The notes below the pieces were generated by a model. It saw only the letters and a list, made by a program, of their open reading frames with translations. It made no database searches and was not told where the DNA came from. The position numbers and the translations under genes were made by a program. From Onchocerca volvulus (lineage: Eukaryota; Nematoda; Chromadorea; Rhabditida; Onchocercidae): a DNA stretch of 64,000 bases. The stretch's first letter is position 1. Each line of letters opens with the position of its first letter. Below are positions 48,439-62,011 of this stretch, piece by piece. The stretch lies in the NCBI GenBank assembly GCA_000499405.2, contig HG738137.1, positions 26,403,832 through 26,467,831 on the forward strand, in the 5' to 3' direction.

Positions 48439-51400
48439 TCACATATTATCATTAATTTGTGTATGAGCGTCATGTTTAGATGTGAAAGTGGAAGAAAGCT
48501 CTGAACATCCGATGATTTGTTCAATATCAATATCAGAGCAGAAGTTGATAATCGGTGTAAGGAATGAGCCTGGCACGGCTGGTTCGTAATAATCATATTC
48601 CAAATCGTGGTCAGCATTGAATGATAACGATGAATGGTCATCGTTACGTGGCGTCATTTGCGGTGAATTCGTTGTTCGAGACCAAAGTATTCCTAAAAAC
48701 AAAATAAAGGTTATTTCCTGAAAACAAAGATGTCAACATGTCCAAACCAGTTAGTGTACAAAAATCAAATGCGGTCAAGTTACTTAAAAAAACCTTAAAT
48801 AAAATATGATACGACTGAAAAATTAATTTTGTTATTCATGCGGACGGACTGTTCAACAGTCATTGACTCTTATTTAAACGATCAAACTTTCTACTTTTGA
48901 TTTTAAATACTCTAAATTTGAAGATTTCATGCGATAATATCTCGAAAAGTTTGACCTCCACAAAAAAATCCTAACCTTTATCACGAGGAAAACGTGGAGT
49001 TGATGATGCTGAAAGTTGTATGCCTATAGAGCGTTTCGTAACAACGGTTCTGTTTGATCGAATTTCCGTCGTATCTGTCTGTCCGGATTGTATCATGCTC
49101 AAATTAGGCCTAAAATAAATTTCAAATATTAATTTTAAACTTGTTGATAAGTACACTTAATTGCGAAAATAGAAAATACAAACATTATAAATTATCTGAC
49201 TGGTAAAGCGGAATAGAAATTCCTAAATAATTCGGATACCTGGGCTCCTCTAACGAATTCGTAATCCTTAATTGTTGATTTCGCTTCCATTTCGCTTTGC
49301 GAATAACCGATATAGTAGCGTAAGAGCATAGAATTGGTGGTAGAGATATAACTAATATAATGAATAAGCTAATTAATGAGCTTAACAAAAGGAATGACAA
49401 ATTACGATGGCAAAAAATGCAAACATTTGATAGTTTCAGTGTTGTTATTGATGAAAAAATTTCACCGCTTGCTGCAATAGAAATTATCTTGCAAATATGT
49501 GCACATTAATTTTGAAATCAATCTAAAATACAACTTCGAGGATAAATGATTCGCATTAATCATCGTTTGATAAAAACTACTTGCGAAAAGTTAAATTTCA
49601 TTTCAAATTTCTTATAGAAGATATCGTCTTCTGTCTTGCACACAAAGTTGAAAAAATGACGGAAGACATCACTCATTCAAAATAAGAATTCATGTAAAGT
49701 TAACATGCAGATGCCTAATAGGATGCAGATCATTAATGATGTGTGCAGTATGCATAATCGTCATAATGAAAATTTGAATTTATGAAATTCGAAAATCTTT
49801 TGGATTAATTTCCTGAATTTAATTAATTTCCGTATTTGTAACATATTTTGGCGATACTATAGAGTAAAATAAGTCGCATGATAACTTACCATTCCTCCAT
49901 TCAAAACTTATTTCCACTCCTGAATTGATGTTTGATGAGCTATTCATTTTCAGAAGTGATATAATCAAATAATCTTCGGAAATGAATTGTAAACTGCTTT
50001 TAAGAATATAGTTATTCATTCCGGAATCATAAATTAGTTCCTGAAACTAACATATAAAGTGGAAATATTCTGGAAAAGGAATTTCATGGCTTATCGATGA
50101 ACTTGTTGTCAGGCAAAGTTTTTATGGAAATGAACCTCTTTTTTTAAACCGCGGTAAATGACAAATCTAAATTCATTGATCACCGAATCGTATTTTAATT
50201 CTAGATGCAGAAATCTTCCACGAGATTTCAACGTCCAATCTGTTACTTCTTTACACGTTCGAGCGAAAAATCTTCCAACTACATGATTGATTAGACATCC
50301 GCAGGAGCATGATGTGTCACTTGTAGCAATGGCTGTAGCTGAGAATTCTGGAAGATTCAGGATTTCAATGAATAATTCTATTCTATCCTAGCAATTGTTT
50401 GTTTTCTATTGTTATAATCAGCTAATGCTTTTCAGAATAGCTACCCGTGCAATTGCCAACATCGCAATCCAAAGACTCAACGAAATTGCCTTCGCATAAA
50501 TTTCCGCCATTTTGAGGAATGGGTGAATCGCACAAGCGCCATCGTCGTCGCAACCCGTGTCCGCAACTGACGGAACATGAACTCCATGCAGACCAATCTC
50601 GCCAACCACCTTCAACCTGCCCCACTGAAAAAATAGAGAGTGATCACTATAAATTCAGTAGAATTACGATGGACTTCTTGAAGCCATTCACAGATTCCTC
50701 AAACAATCATTTTAGTCTGCTCCTGAAATTCTCAAATAAGTCTCAGATGGCACTGAACAACCTTCGTTTCAAAATTTCAATTGAAGCAATCCGAAACTGC
50801 TTGTTGGCATTTCTTTGTCAACCTATATTTTCTCTCTATTTCTCAATGTTCTTGTCTTTATCATTACATACATCAATTATCAATTTTTCTGATAAAAGAC
50901 TTATAATAAAGTCTTTTTTTTTTCTTAACAGAATTCGTCCTAGTTAATCATTGCGAATAAGTGCCACCTTGGCTGCGATGCCTCGATTGCGGCCATGGCC
51001 ACGGCACAAGCTTTTACCAATAGCGACATGGAAAAGCTCTTCGAGATTCTCTCCTATTATTGAAACTCTCTGTCATTAATAATTATTATTATTATTATCC
51101 ATCATCCATTCACTTCCATAAAGTAGCACTGAATGGAAACAGTGGAGTGTATAATTGTATAATGCCATTTGGCCATATGTTCCTAGCCTTTTCTCTTCCT
51201 TTCCTTGGCTCGTCCCTAGACCATTTTTATGTATCACACTCTCTACTCCTCGTATCTTTCTCGAATCAATGAACATTCATCTGTATATGTTCTTCATTAA
51301 GTCCTTTTAGCCTAGCCTTATCAGGCCAGTAGTCTTAGGTATTCATATGAATAGGTACCTTTCGTACCCAACAAATGAGCTTGCGATATTAACTCTTTTA

Positions 51401-54400
51401 TCGGAAATATGCTTGAAATTTGCAGTTAAAGCATTCGACACATATCGATTAACCTCTCATTTACTGTGTATTATAAACAAAATGTCAATCCATTCGAAAG
51501 TACAGTATGCCGCTTTAAAATATAAAAATTCGCAAAATTTCAGACATTGTAATTCGCTAAAGTAATTAGTAGCTAGTGAAGGTAAAGATTTAAATGTTTA
51601 AGCTATAATAATTGCTTCATTTATTTCATTAATTAAATTTTTCATTGAAATTTAAAACTGTTTAGAAGAATGATTTTATCATCTAATTTTTTTTTTTTTT
51701 TAATTAAATGATAATTATATTTTTAATGAATTATTCGAGCATTTTTTAATTTTATTTGTTACGGAAATCAATCGTATTTTTTCCAGTAAAGGGAGTTATG
51801 TTGTCAAATAATTTAAAAATGCAACTTGATATTTAACAAAGTGCATGAGAACTGGAAGTATTTAAAATAGCATCTAATTGAAAAGAGTGTGATAAATGAA
51901 AAAAAAATTAAGAAATGATTTAAAATTTTTAGAAAATAGTTTTAATTTTAGTAATAAAATGCATTTAACACTTCAATCAAACTTAATTCGGTCTTGATTG
52001 AAATCATAATCAAAAGAAGACATGCACTCTATTCAAATACATTAGTACTTAAAATCCCCTATAATTATAATGGGAAGTGCAAAAAACTGATTTCTTGCTC
52101 ATTTATTTAAGTCACGCTATCCTTCATTATATGTAATTATTTTCCATTATTGCTTTTCAAACAGAAAAAGTACTTGTCCGAGAAAAAAACGTCTTAAAAA
52201 CCCTTTTTTCAAACGTTTCTATTGCAAAAACTTTGATGAATAGAAAGATGTATGAGCAAGAAATTGAAATTTTAAAATTTTAAGATCCTCAAAAATTTCG
52301 AATTGTATCACAATAATTTCATTTCTGAGCAATCCGAAATTTGCATAATATGAATCGAAAAGAACTTCATTCAAATATTTGTCTTCAATTATTTGATCAA
52401 AATACGATCAATTCTCATGAAGAAGGAATTTCGAGGATAAAAACTTTCATTTCGATTGAATTGTATAATTTCTTTTCTTTGAATATCTTTTCGAACTTTT
52501 GCAGTAGTTTTCAACTTTATTAGTAAACTAACAATTCGATCTATCATTGATTAGTGTTAAACTAATATTTACCGAAACTATTCCACATAATGCCACTCTT
52601 CCATTTCTCATTTAAAGCATCATTTTTCGCCAACTTGTTTGAATAATAGTTAATACAAAGTGTTATCATTTTCGAACCAAATCAAAGTAGCAAAAGATTA
52701 ATTATTTTAGTTGCAAAACTTTGCTTTGAAATATTTAAAATAAGATGACAGTTGCAAACTGAACTGCATTTTACATTTTCCATAACAATACTTACGGATT
52801 GTTGAATAATATGAAATTTTTATGTTATGTGAGGGGAAAATACCGAATGAAATGCTATTCTAGGAATAGAATATTCATTAAATATTAGTAATTCATAGAT
52901 GAATTGAATGCAATGCAGCAACATATGGTGAAAATTGTGCGTAAACAATTGCTTTACTTTAATTAAGTTGCCATTGAAAGTAACTAATGAAGCGTATTTA
53001 TATAGCAGCATTGCACGATATCAGTGGGATAATCAGAATAATCAGAAATTGATACATTCATCAGACAATAATATTTGAGATTGTATGCAATGTGAATTCT
53101 TCAAAAAATGATTCAACGGGAGTAAACAAAGCCATTTTTTGATTGTAAATAAAATAATTAATATTTCATTGATGGATCAAGATTATCAAGAAGATCATTA
53201 GATGTAATTAAGTCAATTATTAGTATTTGGAAAGAAGCTTATCCTCTAGGATATTCCAATGAACAAGCTAGAAAAAAATAAAAATTTAATAATTTTATTA
53301 AAAAAACTAACAATTTTCAGTGTAGACGCATCGTCGTGCCCATTCATTAAATCGAGCGGTAAATTTTTGCACTGATACAATTTCAAAACAAAATTGCGCA
53401 TGGATGATATCAAACTGATAACATGGCAATTCGAGTGATTGTTGTGATAATTCTTAAAAGATGAAATCAATCAATCATTCCTACTTACGATAATTAAATA
53501 TTTTAAATGAATGAATAGAATAGTGATGGGCCATTTTGATATCCTTCAATTGCTTTATTTATGGTTCTTTTAGCTTCATGCAATGCTGAACTAATTAGCA
53601 ATTCCCAATTGTATTCAAAAAACGTTTGAAAAAAAAAAAATGATTGCAAGTTTTTAAATTCTGCATCCTTCTAATGCAAAGATGAAGAAGGTATCAAAGA
53701 TTTACAACTATTTCTGCAAATCAAAAGAAAAAAAAAACGAAAAATTGAATGTTTGAATATCTTATCTGTCTAGAAAAGCAATGATTTTTCAAGCGTGTAA
53801 TGAATTTTTCTTTTATTGCTAATGTAATGAAAATAGATTACATTCGTACTGATAAACCGTACTGATAAAATTTCAAATCATTCCGTGTAATTATTTGATA
53901 TCTACCATAAGGCAGATTTTCTTCAAATTGTGATAATTTTCAAGACGGAAATTGATATTTGAAGCGAAATATTTTAATTTTTTAAATTTTCCTATTTGCA
54001 AGCAGAAATTCATTTAAAAATAAACGTAAAGGAGTGTATATTTGATTTAAAATTGCACATCTAAAAGGATCAAAGATCGAAAAAATTGTGATTAAAGTTC
54101 GAGACGAAGGATGATGATAAAACGATTGTAGCTATGTGAGAACATTTGGCAATCGATCTCTCTTTTCTTATTGAGTAATATTTCAGGATTAAATCAAATC
54201 AAAAAAGAAAAAGGGAACGAATTAGTGGAAGCCTTTTTTCTAGGTTTAGAAATTTTATTACTTTTTTTGGATGAGAAAATTGAAGTTTAGTCATTTTTGT
54301 TGAAAAGCTTTCCGAATGTATGCTATACCTTTCCTCATTTTGACAGTCAACTCTCCATTTAATTTCAAGCCAGAGCAATAAATGCTGTCTTTTATGGCTT

Positions 54401-56761
54401 TTACTCGTTTGAAAATCAATACTCTCGAGGAACTAATCTCGAAATTGTTATTGAACGAAGAGTTGGCAGATTTCCTGTCTTTCTCAAGATCAGCTTTGAT
54501 AAAAATTCAAATCACATTGTAGTACATGTCTAATCTGCGATTGAAGTAATGTTGTTTATGTTTGCAAAAAAGTAGCATATCTAATTTTGGTGTGATTTTC
54601 GTAGGAAATAAATTTTAAATATAGAAACGAACAAGTGCTTTTCAAATTCGTTCGTAAAAATGAAACAAAAGTAGGGAAAAAGAAAATTTTAAACCAATTT
54701 AATTTTATTGAATTTTCGAAATTCTAACCAATATCATATTCTTCCATATAATATGAATGCTCGAAATTGGAACCTTCTGGAACAGCAAATACACGCAATT
54801 TAAATTCCAAATCCTGGATTGGACATGATAAATTAGTCCAGGTTATTTTTAAGTAATCGAAACAACGCGGAAAGATATATGGTCTTGGTAAACTTATTGA
54901 AATTTCATCAATTTGCTGCAGCTTAATCACTTTAATCACCTGTAATATGAAAAATATAGCTATGGCGATAATTTTCAGAAAAAAAAATAATAATTCTGTA
55001 GTTAATTTAATAATTTTTGCTAAATAATAAATTACTAAAGATATTAAAGACTGCAAAAGGTGAAAAATTAATCATTTTTTAGAATTATAATTATATTTTC
55101 ATTATTTCAAGGTATATTTCAGATGAGAACTGGAATATTAGGAATGATTTAAAATTAGACAAATAGAGATAAAATTCGATTTGGCATAGTTCAATTTTAC
55201 CGTAATCATTGGGAATGGAAAGATTTACTAAGAAAAAAAAAAAGAAAAATTTCAAAAGAAATTAACCGCAGAATGCAATAAAAAAGTGACAAGAGATAGA
55301 CATCTCGGTGGTTTTAGAAATGTAATTTCGTTGATGTTTGACTACTGGGAAAACTTAGTAGATTATCTCGATGAACATAGAATTCCTCATCAATGAAATG
55401 CTTATTTTTTTGAAATTTCATTGAAATTTCGAAATTTTCAACTTGTCTTCCATTCCTCTTCATCTTCGAGAACATTACTGCTGATACGTGTTGTTTCACT
55501 TACGTGAAGAAATGTCTATTGAAGTGCAAAATGAAAAAACAAAAAAGTGAAAGCTTTTGATTAGCCAGAACAGATGAATTCGTTGTGAATCGATCTCGAT
55601 TAACTTCATCAGCAATGAAACAAAAAGATTTGCAAAGTTTGCAAATTTAAAATATTTGAACAATTACTTTCACAATTCCGGACAAGAATTCCGGACAACC
55701 TCACTCCAACAATTTTCACAATTTTCGCAATTTCAGACATGAATGCACAATTTAATATCTTCACATAACCAGCAGTGAGAATTGAATTAAAAATTTAGTA
55801 TTTTAGTACCTTTTGTTCATAATCAGTGCTCAGAAATGTGAAATTATCCATTTATTAATTTAGTTAATAAATAGAGGAAATGTAATTAGGAGAGAACGGT
55901 AGCAAATCTCCCAAAGAATGACTGCAACTTTTCAAAAAATTTATTTGAAAAGTTTGAAACAAGTTAAAAATATTTATGTTGACCTAACTTACGCCAACTA
56001 TAAACATCAAACATATCGATGAAAATTTTTGACATATTTGCAGATAAGTTTAGATAAGTTTACAATAATATGAGATTATTGTTCCAAATTTTAAATTATG
56101 CTGCAAAAATTGATTAATTAGTTTTTGAAAAATTAAAAGATAATACAAAAGAAAAGTAAGTAATCATGCTAACCTGTGCCATCTTTCCATCATTCATTAT
56201 GATAATTCTATAAATTCCTGGAAAACATAAATGATGACAGGGAAATACTACCTTTTCTTTCAGTGTCATCTCAGCTTCACTTTTAAATTTCAAATTATCA
56301 GTTTTTCTAATACTTATTGTAGATGGAATGTATTGTAAATGTAGTGACAAATTCAATTCACTGCAGACCATATTAGAATCAAATTCTATCACCAACGGTT
56401 GACAAATAATTGGAGTTTCCGGAATTTTCCAAGACTTTTCCCGGATAATAACCGAAAATTTGACGATTGAAATATTATCAATTAAAAGTTCATAGTGATC
56501 GGATGGAAATGCAAAACATCTACAAGGAAATACTGCATTTCCCATTGCATTCAATGAGCATAGGGAACGATTCATATGACGAATCAGAAGGAAACTTGCT
56601 CGAGGACTGTAAAAAGGCACCGCGGTGAAAAGGAGAACTTCGCGAGGAAAAACAAATCCTTGCGATAGATTATTGCTTCGCAAATCAATTCTATCAGCAG
56701 AAATGGTTCGATCAATCAGTTCAAATAAAATTAAAATAATACATGGGGATGCAACAAGCAT
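48439..56761 (-). CDS. Receptor-like single-pass protein with TSP1 and CUB-like domains, 8 exons, about 610 aa
   Basis: Exons as read: 56174-56761, 54729-54939, 50445-50624, 50136-50338, 49890-50040, 49240-49351, 48976-49109, 48439-48692; all phases agree. Residues 1-22 are a signal peptide cut after TISA. Residues 23-266 hold two related cysteine modules (VFPCRCFAFPSDHYELLI near 78 and VFPCHHLCFPGIYRIII near 172). A thrombospondin type-1 repeat spans about 270-326 (WRDWSAWSSCSVSCGHG, then CDSPIPQNGGNLCEG) with the WxxWxxWxxC pattern for C-mannosylation. A CUB-like domain follows (CSCGCLI, VVGRFFA, WTLKSRGRFLHLEL) up to about 444. A short hydrophobic segment (VISLPPILCSYATISVI) precedes a basic stop-transfer stretch and a tail of about 150 residues containing YDYYEPAVPGSF. 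Architecture recalls vertebrate THSD1 or nematode guidance proteins with TSP1 repeats; orthology is inferred, not shown. The 5' limit of the membrane exon is uncertain. Confidence 0.75.
50625..54728 (-). other. 4.1 kb intron of the TSP1/CUB receptor gene
   Basis: The largest intron in the window. The exons on either side join in phase (EEYDI to VGQVEGGW). It is AT-rich, contains a short (ATT)n run at about 51079-51100, and has no exon I can support on either strand. The minus-strand open stretch at 53246-53470 lacks convincing splice signals. Confidence 0.5.
54940..56173 (-). other. First intron (1.2 kb) of the TSP1/CUB receptor gene
   Basis: The flanking exons join in phase (GKMAQ to VIKVIKLQQ). 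The minus-strand open stretch 55314-55499 is lysine- and phenylalanine-rich, ends in a stop and has no donor in frame, so it is not taken as an exon. Confidence 0.45.
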
Positions 56762-57277
56762 AACAGGACATCAACAGAGTCGAAATAAAAAGAATTCAAC
56801 AGCTGTTAAGGTGATAAGTAAGTATGCAAAGGTGATAAGGTGATATCTGAATGCCATCACCTGTGATTTCGAATATCTCTGAAATGAAGGCTCAAAGTAA
56901 AAGTTTCATTATGTATCTATATCATTTCATCAACAAAACTGAATGATTCCTATTTATGCAGCACTCACCATAGTGTTATCTAACTTTTTTTTTTAAAAGT
57001 TTAACACTATTATAAAACTCTTCAATAATTAATTGGCAAAAAAAGTTTAACAGTTTATTAACTGAAAATAAAGACTTGGGATTTTGCAAATCGCTAACAT
57101 TAATTTTAAGGTAGCATACAAAGGTAGTGAAATTATAAAAATCAGCTTTCGAATTAAAAACATTCAACAAAAAAAAAAAAAAAAACGAAAAGTTCAAAGT
57201 TCAAAAAGCGAAGAGTTCAAAGTTCAAGAAATTCAAAGCTAATAAAGTGGAAACCTTTTGAATAGAATTTAAAAACG

Positions 57278-57523
57278 TTATATAAACTTGTCACAAATAT
57301 CGCCTGAGTATCTGGACTCAATGATGCTATTGAGATGAGGCCAATGTTGAGCATAGCCAGACAATTCAAGAATAGGCCACTTCAGAACTCTATGACCGTA
57401 GTAAGAAAGCTTTTCTTTGGCCATTAAATTGAGCTGTTTCCTTATAAACAGCCAGATCTTTTTTGCATTCTTAACTTTTTTTTCCCGAAAAGAAGGCGGA
57501 AAAGATAAAGATGGAACTGACAT
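57278..57523 (-). other. Orphan open stretch, possible gene fragment
   Basis: An 81-codon minus-strand frame whose second half has balanced composition, visibly richer in GC than its flanks (for example EKLSYYGHRVLKWPILEL and SGYAQHWPHLNSIIESRY). Neither end has a clear splice signal, and the first 20 residues look non-coding. It could be a relic of a gene or an inserted fragment. I do not recognise a family. Confidence 0.25.
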
Positions 57524-60500
57524 TGAATTTGCTATCTTTCAGAAGATATTCTTATTTCATCTTCCGCTCACCAGTAAAAATTATTTTGTTCGAAATAAAT
57601 AAATCAATCGATATGTGCAAGATTGTATGGCATTAATGGAAAGTCTTAAATTTCCTTGGCAAAATGATATTTCTGATGACCGAATAATTGGATGATCTGG
57701 ATGAAATTCTTTAAAAAGCATCCAATTGTTGTTACTTTCGAAATTCAATCACAAAATATGTTGAAACATAACAAGTAATCAATCAAGCAAATTATAATGA
57801 TTTCATTTTAGCAACAAAAATTACTGAATTTTTTTCGACAGACAAATTTGATTTTTCTGTCGAAAAAAAGTTTTCAACAATCTATCAGTGATGTTTTCAT
57901 CAATGATCACGGGAAAATCATGAATTTACTCAAGTAAAGAATAAAGAATGACAGATGTTTGATGATGCAACAATGATGGCATTGAAAGGATGAAGCCTGA
58001 AATGGACATGTCAATCAGAAGGATAGACAGAGTTGTTTAATTAGTTGTCAGTATCAATCGGTTGTCCAGTGCTTTTAAAGTGAAATAAATTGATGGAAGG
58101 GGACACAAGACAGGTGAAGAAGGACGATAGTGCTTTTCAAAGATAACATTAATTCATTTATTGTCTTATTAGAACGATATTTTTCAAATAAGTCAAATGA
58201 ATCCAAATTTTGCATACTTTTTATAGCTGATATAAATAATCGAAAAAAATCGATAAATAAAATTTCAATTGTAAAAATCATATTTTCTTAATGAAAATTC
58301 AATTTTAGCATAAAATTAGCTGTCGATGGGGACAGTAGTCATCAAATTATTTTATTTATTCACTGATCAAAATGTCAAACTATTGATTTATTTACAGCAA
58401 AAGCGAGAATAAAAGATTCATTCAATTAATTATGACTTCTGATGCTGTCATCGATATGAATCAGAAGGTCATGCTACTGGATGAATGGATAGATGGATCG
58501 TTTGATATTGTTTTTATTTTATAAATGTAAAAGATCAAAGCTTTAGGGGAGATATCTATTATCTCACATCGATGACGGATGGAATAGAAAATAAAATTTT
58601 AGAAATAATTTTCTATTTAAACAGAGAAGGCAAATATGGATCAAATAATCTGGAGAATAATAAGACCATTAATAAAAATTGGAATGTTTTGGTCGATAGG
58701 ATATACAAACATTCTCCTACTTGGAGACCGGAATAGTTGGGCCACAACAATCTAAGAAAGAGTGGACAAGAGGAGGAAGTGGACAAGGCACTAGTCAAGC
58801 TTCTGTCACTTCTACTTAAAATGAACATTAGGAAGTAGTGGATAAAAGCAGAGACAAGAAGGCAGGATAGGATGGAAATTAGGTGACAAATTAATTGGAT
58901 TACGAATAGCGAATATATTCGCGTCAATCTCATTATCATCATCGCCTCGAATAGTATCATTAATGCATGCATGGTAAGGAAGTCCCAAATTTCAACATTG
59001 ATTTATGAAATTAACTCGATTTAATTTTGAGTATAATATTGAGAAACATATTATTTGGAATTTGAATTAGACGGACAGAATTCAAATTAAACCATTGATT
59101 ATATTCGATGCAACCTCATTAAAATCAGTATTTAGCAAATTAAAAAGCAGAACTTCTTCATAATTATCAAATTATATCAAATATATTCAAATATTTGAAA
59201 TATGGAACAAATACTTAATTAAAAGGCATCATATTTTTCATCGACGATAGTTTTACTTTCAATCTAAAGTAATAAAATATATGAATAGAATTGATAACCT
59301 TTCGATTCATTTTAATTGAAACAAAAAACTTCGAATTCTGTTATCTCAATGTCGCTCATTCAATTTGAGGGAATAAAATTACTCCAAATTTTGAAATTAT
59401 AAACTTTATGCATATATTTTTACCCAAGTTTCGATGAAGACGAAAAAAAAAATTCAAAGAGATTAATTATAGCAACTAATACATTGATTTTGGACAAGGA
59501 TTTTGACCGAAAATAATCGATTAAAAAATCGATAAAAACAACCCCCTCTAATAGACTCGAAAATGCTTTTTTGCATTAATGACTGTTTTTGTCTTATTTT
59601 GTTTCAATTTCTTAAATTAAATTCGAATATTCATTCATTTTTACAGATTGTAGGATATTTCTCATTACTATAAATTATAATTAAGGAACAAACCTAAGTA
59701 GTTGTTAATTATTTTACATATCATTAAAAGTACTGAAGTAATTTCAGGATTTTTAATTGTTCCAAATAATTCTAATCAAAAACTAATTTTATTGCATTGT
59801 AAAATGAGCAAGTTGCTGTTAATTGGAATTGAATTGGAATGATGTCGAATAATTTCTTCAGGATAATTGCAACACCTGGACAGATCGCTTTGCTCAATTA
59901 ATTAATACTTATTAATTAATTTCGATTACATAGCAATTTGTTAAAATAAATGATAAATTTAGACAAAAGCAAGTTTTCTTCAATGAATAATGAAAGGTAA
60001 GGTGACAAAAGAATGATGACATGTGTGGGATGTTTTATGCAAAATGTGGCTTTCATTTTGGTCATTTTCCATGAAATTTGAATACATTTTTCGCTGTCAA
60101 AAATAGTTATTCCTTAAAGTGTCATCTCACTGTCACCAATTATTCAGATGCACAAGGATGAGGCACATATTGAGAAGTCTGATAAGCAAAATCATGCCTT
60201 GTCCGTCATTGTTCAATTGATAGTTCGGCCATTGATAAATTCAACAAAGAATTTTTTTACTGAAATTTAAGTTACCAAAAATTATGATTAAAAAAATTTG
60301 TTAGATAAAAACTTTTATCTTTCAAACAATCACAATTTAAACTTCTAGTTGATAAATCACCATACTGATAATAATACTTACTTATTGTTCGTTATGTTTA
60401 GTATTGTTTTGGTTATTAGAAAAAAAAGATATTTTAGTTGTTAAAACGAAAATATTTTTATTCTTTTTTGTAAAATGAAATGATCACATAACGATCGAAT

Positions 60501-61965
60501 AAAAATTATTTTAAGATTTTTGAAACATTTGAAAAATTAATATTTTCAAAGTAATGATTTTTATGATAAATAACTGTTATTTGAAGTGTTAATTTAAAAA
60601 AAAAAAATAGTTTCTATTAGAGAAATAATTCAATTTTCAATGATAGACAATGTTTTCGGCATTGTGCAGTTTATATGAAACTATTCAAAAATGATCGATA
60701 ATAACTTTATGCCTTAGCCAGTTTAATCAACTTTTAATATCTAGCATCGAAGAATGACGAATTAGCAAATAAAGTAAAGAAATGATATGATATTTAACTG
60801 ATAGATATTCAATAAAAAAATATTTTCGAAATAAATTCGAACAATTTTATCAAATATCATTGTATGTCGAAAATCCGAAATTAATTTGCAAAAAAAGATA
60901 AATTTTCATTTTACTTCATTCTACAATTGTCATTTAATTGAATAAAACAAAACTTCCGCCGAATCATTTCTAAGAAATCTTGACAAAATCTCGACATTGT
61001 GTATATCTGTTCTAGAAATATACTGCGATTGTTGTAAATTTTGATGAGTGAATAAATTTGAGAATATTTTTAAAAAATTTATAATTCACGTTAAATTTTG
61101 TAATAGTTCATTTCAAAACAATTTATTATGCATTCTTCGATCAATCGATGGATCGATCATCCAAAAATTAAACACACTGAATTGATTAAATAAATTAATC
61201 TCAACTAGATTTGGATTTCGAATAACTATTTCTTCAAACAAAATAGCTTATTTATAACTTAATTTGTATGAAAAGTTGTTGAAAAGTGATAATGCGAACA
61301 TTTGGAACTTATTACTGGGAATTGAGTAAGTGTAAATGTATTCAAATATTTAAAGAAATAAAAAATAGTTTAAATTCATTTAAATTCTTCTGTTATCAGA
61401 TCACTTTTTTAAAAATAAAATTTTTTTTTCCGTTAAAACGCTTTTTATTATTTTATACCTTTTGGCAGTTTATTTTCACCATCTTTACTTTCTTTCGATT
61501 TTCATACTATTATCTAACATTTTTATTAACTTTTCTAATTTTTTTTCCAAATTATATAGCTATTGAAAATTAAATTAAAAAGTATTTTGAATTCAAAAAA
61601 ATTGCTTCAATATCAATAAAATTAGAAAACTAAAGCATGCTAAAATGCGATTATTTATCGAATTTAATTATTTCAAGACTCGCTTTTCATGACAGCAAAT
61701 GACAATTCGATATTTCGAAAAATTTGCTTTAAAAAATTGCTAGATAAAAAACATTTTTATTTAATATTTTATACATTTACTGATTTTGGATGAACGGTTT
61801 TCGTTGCTATCTGTAAAAATGAGTACTTTGTGGAATGATGATAACGATAACAATGTGTGACATCGTCGAATTTGATAAATATCTGAATCTTCAATGTTAA
61901 TTTCATGATCTTAAGGCATGATTATTACTATTAATCGCCCAATATCTTCTTCTAATTCAAAGATA

Positions 61966-62011
61966 GGAGAGAGAAAGGGAAAGAGAAAGAGAGAGAGAGA
62001 GAGAGAGAGAA
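61966..62011 (+). repeat. GA-rich microsatellite
   Basis: A purine-only run that ends in about eleven perfect GA dinucleotides (61989-62010). It lies in the gene-poor region with no coding context. Confidence 0.9.

Noticed and set aside
49401..49473. Acceptor ctattgcag as the start of the receptor's membrane exon
   Set aside because: All three frames after it meet a stop within about 45 bases, before the membrane segment.
55314..55499. Possible extra receptor exon in the first intron
   Set aside because: It ends in a stop with no in-frame donor, and the flanking exons already join in phase.
58613..58972. 119-codon minus-strand frame rich in L, I, F and S
   Set aside because: Composition is what AT-rich DNA gives by chance; no motif, acceptor or donor supports it.
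61286..61573. 95-codon plus-strand frame rich in F, Y and I
   Set aside because: Poly-T read-through with no sign of selection on codons.
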